From JANXAZ01 sp037446605 (GTDB lineage: Bacteria > Pseudomonadota > Alphaproteobacteria > Geminicoccales > Geminicoccaceae): 64,000 bases of DNA. The DNA lies in the NCBI GenBank assembly GCA_037446605.1, contig JBBIIE010000004.1:7016-71015 (forward strand), in the 5' to 3' direction. This document shows positions 59,133 through 64,000 of the stretch, in pieces (the stretch's first letter is position 1; every line of letters begins with the position of its first letter). The notes beneath the pieces were generated by a model. It saw only the letters and a list, made by a program, of their open reading frames with translations. It searched no databases and was not told where the DNA came from. The translations under genes and the position numbers were made by a program.

Positions 59133-62042
59133 TCAGGCGACCGTCCGCTCGAAGAGCTCCGCGAGCTCGCCCTCCTCGAAGGCGGGCGGGGCGAGCGTCT
59201 CCTCGTGCAGCCGCCGCTTGCGCTCGAGCAGCGCATCCAGGTTGAGGTCGAAGGAGGGCCGGCCGTCGGGCAGGACCGCGAGCGGGAGGAGGATCTTGAC
59301 CTCCCGTTCCTGGCCGATCCGCAGCACCCTTCCGTTGCACTGGTCCTCGACCGCGGGGTTCCACCAGCGCTCGAGGTGGATCACGTGGTTGGCGCGGGTG
59401 AGCGTGAGGCCGACCCCGCCCGCCCGCGGCGTCATCAGGAGAACGCCGAAGCCGCGGCCGCGCTGGAAGGCATCCACGATCCGCTGGCGCCGGCCGCCCG
59501 CGACCTCGCCCGAGATCACCTGGGGCGGCTCCGGCAACCGGTAGCGGCGCTGCAGGAGCCCCTGCAGGCGGGCGGCGAAGGCCAGATCGTCGAGGAAGAG
59601 GAGCGCCGCCTCGCCCGCCGCGGCGATCGCATCGAGTGCCTCGATCGCGAGGCCGAGCCGCGCCGAGCCGGCGAGGAGCGCCGCATCGTCCGGCTGGTCC
59701 GGCTCGGGGTGCAGGCTCAGGCTGCGCAGCCGGTGGAGCGTCTGGAGCATGGCACCGGGTGCCTCGGCGCTGCGCGCCCGGTCGATCGCGGCCCGGTAGG
59801 CGGCGAGCTGCGGTGGCGGCATCGGCCGCTCCCGTCGGTCGACGGTGAAGGGTGGCAGGTCCGGCAGGTGATCGGCGCGCAGGCGGCGCAGCAGGAAGGG
59901 TGGGGTGACCCGGTCCGAGCGGTCGAGCAGACGGCGCAGGCGGCGAAGCTTCTCGGGGTCCGGGCGCTGCTCGTAGGTCTCACTGAACCTTTTGAGCTCG
60001 CCCAGCAGTCCGGGCTGCACCGCATCGGTGATGCACCAGAGGTCGGCCAGGCGGTTCTCGACCGGCGTGCCGGTGAGGGCGATCTCGAACTCGGCAGTCA
60101 TGGCCTTGGCGGCATCGGTCAGCCGGATCGCCGGGTTCTTGATCTTCTGGGCCTCGTCGAAGACGAGGACAGCGAAGCGCAGGGCGCCGAAGTCCTTCTG
60201 CCAGTCGCGGAGCGTCTCGTAGGTCGTGAGGATCCAATCGGCCTCTGCGAGCTTGCCGAGATCGAGCGCCAGGCGATCGTCGCCCACCTGTCTTTTGAGC
60301 GCTTGCAGGCCCCGGCCGAAGGCCTCGACCAGACGGCCGAGGCCGGGGGCGTCGAGGTGGCGGTCGTGCTCGGCCTTCCAGTTGGCGAGCAGGCCCGTGG
60401 GCGCCACGATCAGGAACGGCCCGGGCTTCACCTCGCCGCGCGCCATCGCCTCGCGCAGCCAGGCGAGGAAGGCGAGCACCTGCAGGGTCTTGCCGAGGCC
60501 CATCTCGTCGCCGAGGAGCGCGCCGGGGCGGCCCGCCTCCCAGGAGCGCTGCAGCCAGAGCACGCCGGCGCGCTGGTGCTCCTTGAGGGGCGTGCGCACC
60601 GCCCGGGCGAAGCGGGCGACCGGCCCCGACGGGCGGCGGCGGAAGTGGGCCTCGAAGCCGAGCTCGGTCTCGTTCGGCTCGATCAGGAGCACCTCGGGCC
60701 CGGGGCCGGTGGGCTCGCGCGCCGCCGGCTCGGGCCCGCCCTCGGTGTGGGAGGCTCCCGTCAGCGCGTCGATCGTCTTTTGTACGGCGGCGAGGGTTTC
60801 CGGAGAGGCTGGAACGTCGATCGGCCCGAGCTCGGGATGCGCGAAGGTGATCGTCGCCTCGCCGCGGCCGATCGCGTCCTCGACCGCCGTGCGGAGCTCG
60901 CGGGCCTGCTCGACGCTCAGCGGGATCTGCCGATCGCCGATCACGATGCCGCCGCGGAAGGGCGTTCGGCCGGCGCCGGGAGGCGCGCCGGGGCCGCCCT
61001 CGGCGCCGAGCCAGTCGGTGGGCTCGATTTCGACCCAGGGCAGCACGCGCGGCTGCCAGAGGCCCACGCCGCGGACCCGCTCGCCATAGGCGCGGGTCTC
61101 GACGAACAGGCTCTCCATCTCGGCGCTTGCGGGCTCCTCGCCGAGACGGTCGGCGATGAAGACGCGTGGTTTGCAAAACAGCTCCTTCCTGACGGGCCAG
61201 GGGGCGGACTGGACCTCGCGCACGACCTGGAGTGCCCGGCGCAGGCGGGGGGTGAGGGCGACCCAGTCGCCCGAGCCGAGCACGTAGACCCCGCGGGCCG
61301 AGCCGTAGGCGTGGAACAGCTCGCGGCCGAAGCGGTTCTGGCGGGTGGGGTCGAGGAGCGGGGCCGGCTCGGCACCGTCGGCCGGGGCGCCTGCGCGGAA
61401 GAGCACGGGCACGAGGCGCGCGTCCGCGCCCTCGCCCTCGAGCTCGAGCGAGAAGGCGTCCGCCACGGCGATCCGCAGCCGGTCGAGCAGGTTCGGCGTG
61501 CGGGCCGCGTTGCGCGCGCGGAGCTCCGGGAGGAGCTCGCAGAGCCGAGCCAGCGCCCGCAGGCGGCCGGCCTCGTCGCCGGGCTCGACGCCGGCGACGG
61601 CGTCGACCGCCTCGGCGAGCGAGAAAAGGGGCTCGGGGATCCGTCGCCAGCCGGTCCCGACGTCGAGCCAGGCGCCCACCCGCCGCGCCCCCGGGAGGTG
61701 TTGGCCGCTGGGCCGTTCCCAGTCGAGGCGGATGCGGAAATCGGGGCGGGCGACGAGCCCCTCCGTCTCGATCACCGCGACCGCCTCGACCGCGGCCGGC
61801 AGCTGGAGCCGGGCCGCCTCGCCGGCGGAGAGGCCGGCCACGGTGGCGTGGTCGAGCAGGACGAGGTCCTGGTCCTCGAGGGCACCCTCGGCGGCGAGGA
61901 GTTTGCGGACGAGGTCGACCCCCGGCCGCAGCGGCAGCGGCGCGTCGACCGCCCAGCGCGCCACCGGCAGGGGGCCCGCGGGACCCGCGAGGCGGAGCTC
62001 GGTCCCGGCGCCGCTCGGGGTGAAGGTGAAGCGGGTGGTCAC
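59133..62042 (-). CDS. zorD: Zorya type I SNF2-type helicase/translocase ZorD
   Basis: A 969-residue Snf2-family protein from GTG 62042. The N-terminal 500 residues are family-specific. The helicase core has motif I GDEMGLGKT, II DEAQKIKN, III LTGTPVENR and VI around GRVLRIGQ. In Zorya type I, ZorD is the effector that acts on invading DNA. The start GTG overlaps the stop of zorC by four bases, fixing the choice over a longer frame that runs antiphase through zorC. It appears somewhat shorter than the E. coli protein as I remember it. Confidence 0.88.
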   Translation of the reverse strand: MTTRFTFTPSGAGTELRLAGPAGPLPVARWAVDAPLPLRPGVDLVRKLLAAEGALEDQDLVLLDHATVAGLSAGEAARLQLPAAVEAVAVIETEGLVARPDFRIRLDWERPSGQHLPGARRVGAWLDVGTGWRRIPEPLFSLAEAVDAVAGVEPGDEAGRLRALARLCELLPELRARNAARTPNLLDRLRIAVADAFSLELEGEGADARLVPVLFRAGAPADGAEPAPLLDPTRQNRFGRELFHAYGSARGVYVLGSGDWVALTPRLRRALQVVREVQSAPWPVRKELFCKPRVFIADRLGEEPASAEMESLFVETRAYGERVRGVGLWQPRVLPWVEIEPTDWLGAEGGPGAPPGAGRTPFRGGIVIGDRQIPLSVEQARELRTAVEDAIGRGEATITFAHPELGPIDVPASPETLAAVQKTIDALTGASHTEGGPEPAAREPTGPGPEVLLIEPNETELGFEAHFRRRPSGPVARFARAVRTPLKEHQRAGVLWLQRSWEAGRPGALLGDEMGLGKTLQVLAFLAWLREAMARGEVKPGPFLIVAPTGLLANWKAEHDRHLDAPGLGRLVEAFGRGLQALKRQVGDDRLALDLGKLAEADWILTTYETLRDWQKDFGALRFAVLVFDEAQKIKNPAIRLTDAAKAMTAEFEIALTGTPVENRLADLWCITDAVQPGLLGELKRFSETYEQRPDPEKLRRLRRLLDRSDRVTPPFLLRRLRADHLPDLPPFTVDRRERPMPPPQLAAYRAAIDRARSAEAPGAMLQTLHRLRSLSLHPEPDQPDDAALLAGSARLGLAIEALDAIAAAGEAALLFLDDLAFAARLQGLLQRRYRLPEPPQVISGEVAGGRRQRIVDAFQRGRGFGVLLMTPRAGGVGLTLTRANHVIHLERWWNPAVEDQCNGRVLRIGQEREVKILLPLAVLPDGRPSFDLNLDALLERKRRLHEETLAPPAFEEGELAELFERTVA

Positions 62043-63445
62043 GGCATGTAGTCCCGGGGGTGGAGGTCGAGCCCGACCCGCTCGCGCAGGAACCGGGCGG
62101 CCCTGGCCTGCCAGCGGCCGCTCTCGGCGCCGCCGTGCACCAGGCCGTCCCTGGAGCCGCCGTCGGGGAAAACGAGCGACTCGGTTTTGAGCTCGTCCCC
62201 ACTGTAGTGCGAGCGGCCGAGTTTCGGCGCGCGCGGCCAGCTCACGGGCCAGGCGCGCAATCGTCCGTTGTGGCTCCACTCGCAGAAGACCAGATCGCCG
62301 ATCCGCATGAGGATCACGGCGTGCCTCGAATCGACGCCGCCCGAAAGCTCGCCGAAGGCACCGCGCAGGTCGTCGACGGCGCGGGCGGCGTGCCGCACCT
62401 CGCGGGCGAGGGCGAGCCAGGCGTCGGCGATCGCCCCGCGCTCGAGGCAGGCGCGCCAGAACCGCTCGCGGTAGCGCCACTGGTGGTCGAGGGCGAACTC
62501 GCGGATGATCTCGAAGAAGGCGCGCAGCGAGGCGCGGGCGAGCCAGGATTTGAAGAGGGCCGTGGCGCGCGGATCGACGCCGGTCCAGCGCGCCGGGCGC
62601 AGCCGCGGATCGCCCAGCTGGTCGAGCAGGAAGCGCTGCACGCGACGCTGCAGCCTGTCCGCGGGCGGGGGACCGTCGAGCCAGGCGGCGAGCAGCCCGC
62701 TCGCGAGCTCGGCGCGGCGGGCGTCGAAGCGCAGACGACCCTCGTGCACGGCGAAGCCGAGCAGGCGGTCGAGGATCCGCTCCGCGTCGCCGCGGCGGGC
62801 GAGGGCCGGCCAATGGCGCGTGCAGGCGGCCTGCGTCCGCTCGAGGAAGCCGCTCACCGCGCGCACGGGATCGGCGAGGCCGTAGCGGGCGAGGAGCTCG
62901 CCGACCTCCTGCGGGCCGGTGAGGAGCGCGTGGGCGAGGCGGTCGGCGGCACGGGGGGCCTCGAACAGGTCGATTTCGGCGGCCGCGGTCCGGGCCCAGG
63001 CGAGCCGGACATCCTCGCGTGCGGCGATCAGGTGGGCGAGTTGAGCGCCCACGCGACGATGGCTCGGCCGGTCGGCGTCACGGGCGAGGATCCAGCAATG
63101 GACGAGGTTGCGCAGCGTCCGCGGGTTCTCTTCCGCCTGCGCGAGGATCGCCTCGACCAAGCCCGGGATCGCGTCGCCCGGGGGCTCGCCCTCGTCCCAC
63201 AGGAGCCAACAGGCACGGCGCAGGTCGGCGGGCGTCGCCTCCTGCCCGCGGCCGGCTGCGAAGAGGCCGAGCAGCCTGCGGCGCAGCCGCTCCAGTTCGG
63301 CCTCGGCGGGCGGCTGCGGTGTCTCGTCGAGGAGTGCGCCCAGCCGCTCCAGCGCGCGGCGGGTCTCGACCGCACCATCGGGCAGCGGCAGGCGCCGCCC
63401 GGCGAAGGCCCGCAGGCTCGCCAGCGCCTCGAGCGTCCGCATCAT
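62039..63445 (-). CDS. zorC: Zorya type I EH-signature protein ZorC
   Basis: A 468-residue soluble protein. The C-terminal part contains the EH-signature region (FKSWLARASLRAFFEIIREFALDHQWRYRERFW in parts, then SRHAVILMRIGDLVFCEWSHNGRLRAW and a late SHYSGDELK). It is found only with ZorABD systems and binds DNA together with ZorD. The MM start at 63445 overlaps the zorB stop. Its identity rests on those blocks and on the neighbours: an OmpA-domain gene before it and a Snf2 gene after. Confidence 0.85.
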   Translation of the reverse strand: MMRTLEALASLRAFAGRRLPLPDGAVETRRALERLGALLDETPQPPAEAELERLRRRLLGLFAAGRGQEATPADLRRACWLLWDEGEPPGDAIPGLVEAILAQAEENPRTLRNLVHCWILARDADRPSHRRVGAQLAHLIAAREDVRLAWARTAAAEIDLFEAPRAADRLAHALLTGPQEVGELLARYGLADPVRAVSGFLERTQAACTRHWPALARRGDAERILDRLLGFAVHEGRLRFDARRAELASGLLAAWLDGPPPADRLQRRVQRFLLDQLGDPRLRPARWTGVDPRATALFKSWLARASLRAFFEIIREFALDHQWRYRERFWRACLERGAIADAWLALAREVRHAARAVDDLRGAFGELSGGVDSRHAVILMRIGDLVFCEWSHNGRLRAWPVSWPRAPKLGRSHYSGDELKTESLVFPDGGSRDGLVHGGAESGRWQARAARFLRERVGLDLHPRDYMP

Positions 63446-64000
63446 CGGCCGGACTCCAGGACCGCCCGGATCTCCTCGCGCAGCCGCTCGATCTCCTCGG
63501 CCGTCCGCGCGGTCAGGATGAAGCGGATGTCGATGCGCCGGTTGGCGGCGTAGTCGCGCTCCGCGTCGGCCTGGGCGTTCGGCAAAGGCCGCGTCTCGCC
63601 GTAGCCCGACACGCCGAGGAGCGGCTGGTCCTCGAGGTTGCGCAGCGCCAACAGGCCGGGCTGGGCGCCCGCCATCGCCCGGTAGACGGTGAGCGCGCGG
63701 CCGGCCGAGAGCTGGTAGTTGTCGCGGAAGTCGGGTCCGGGGGTGAGCGGGCGGCGATCGGTGTGGCCCTCGACCAGGACCGCCTCCAGGATCGGCGCAT
63801 CCGCGGGGCCGCACCCTTGCGATCCGCCGGCGCGCGCGAAGCAGGGCAGGACCTCGGCCATCACCTCGGCCACCACGCGCACGGCCTCGCGCGCCTCCTC
63901 ACCCAGATCGGCGCTGCGGGTGGCGAAGCGGAGCGCGCGCTCGGGCAGGCGCAGCACGCCCGAGCGGGCGTCGACCTCGACCCGCACGCCGCGCTCCTCG
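63442..64000 (-). CDS. zorB: Zorya ZorB, OmpA/MotB-like peptidoglycan-binding subunit (partial)
   Basis: The 3' 185 codons of a gene that continues beyond the window. An OmpA-like domain is evident: VLVEGHTDRRPL, DNYQLSAGRALTVYRAM, VSGYGETRPLP and the NRRIDIRF end. In Zorya, ZorA and ZorB form a MotAB-like membrane motor that senses phage entry. The N-terminal TM helix and zorA should lie just right of the edge. A GTG at 63987 lies in frame but the frame stays open upstream of it. Confidence 0.85.
   Translation of the reverse strand, partial: EERGVRVEVDARSGVLRLPERALRFATRSADLGEEAREAVRVVAEVMAEVLPCFARAGGSQGCGPADAPILEAVLVEGHTDRRPLTPGPDFRDNYQLSAGRALTVYRAMAGAQPGLLALRNLEDQPLLGVSGYGETRPLPNAQADAERDYAANRRIDIRFILTARTAEEIERLREEIRAVLESGR

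Noticed and set aside
62043..62813. Longer zorD reaching into zorC
   Set aside because: The extension is an alternate frame of zorC. The GTG at 62042 overlaps the zorC stop in the usual coupled way.
53424..64000. A mobile island with integrase or attachment sites
   Set aside because: No integrase, transposase, direct repeats or tRNA junction were seen around the arsenic and Zorya genes in this window, although the right border is outside it.

Overview
The window is a very GC-rich stretch (roughly 70% by eye) of densely packed bacterial chromosome. The gene content suggests an alphaproteobacterium, perhaps from the Rhodospirillales/Geminicoccales area. Pointers are a RpoE/ChrR-type ECF pair with a matching TGATCC-N18-TAAG promoter, a class I PHA synthase, an alphaproteobacterial-length PcaB, a zf-CHCC protein, sulfoacetaldehyde acetyltransferase, and an arsenite oxidase of the Rhizobium NT-26 type. 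The genus cannot be named from this sequence. No IS element, transposase, phage gene or CRISPR array was found.

Layout, left: 0.0-5.6 kb holds the tail of an unknown gene, a zinc alcohol dehydrogenase and an RND efflux pair. 5.6-8.5 kb is a three-gene flavin/iron-sulfur amine dehydrogenase operon with the architecture of HcnABC. 8.5-19.4 kb carries malic enzyme, HtpX, Xsc diverging from a 2-hydroxyacid dehydrogenase, a phytase-like periplasmic esterase, an ABC-F protein, PcaB and tRNA-Arg(CCG). 19.5-30 kb is mostly housekeeping: a MATE/ROK-kinase/acyltransferase operon, PHA synthase, a DMT transporter, Sua5, PurD and threonine ammonia-lyase.

Middle: 29.9-32 kb holds a pseudo-receiver membrane protein and an autoregulated-looking ECF sigma/anti-sigma pair whose anti-sigma lacks the zinc cysteines. 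32-37.3 kb holds UppP, a 2-oxoacid/acetoin dehydrogenase operon with a free-standing lipoyl domain, and an orphan BMP binding protein. A candidate anti-Shine-Dalgarno ('cuckoo'-like) small RNA and tRNA-Leu(CAA) follow. 37.7-40.4 kb holds NfeD, an SPFH protein, a YqaA-like protein and DsbB.

The most unusual block is 40.4-50.7 kb. Ten leftward genes, mostly overlapping or tightly spaced, run: response regulator, histidine kinase, an 879-residue ABC exporter with every ATPase motif degenerate, cyclic-nucleotide-binding protein, class III cyclase, FkbM methyltransferase, phosphatidylserine decarboxylase, phosphatidylserine synthase, a second CDP-alcohol phosphotransferase, and a universal stress protein. 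I read this as a candidate undescribed system tying envelope sensing and cNMP signalling to phosphatidylethanolamine supply through a pseudo-ABC membrane protein.

Right: 50.9-53.4 kb holds an EF-hand protein and a PrpE-like acyl-CoA synthetase. 53.5-58.4 kb is an arsenic module (aioB, aioA, arsR, arsC, aquaporin). The twin-arginine signal of aioB is split by a G6 tract into another frame. 58.4-64.0 kb holds an unknown gene that runs antisense into the aquaporin gene, then the zorD, zorC and partial zorB genes of a type I Zorya anti-phage system that continues past the right edge.
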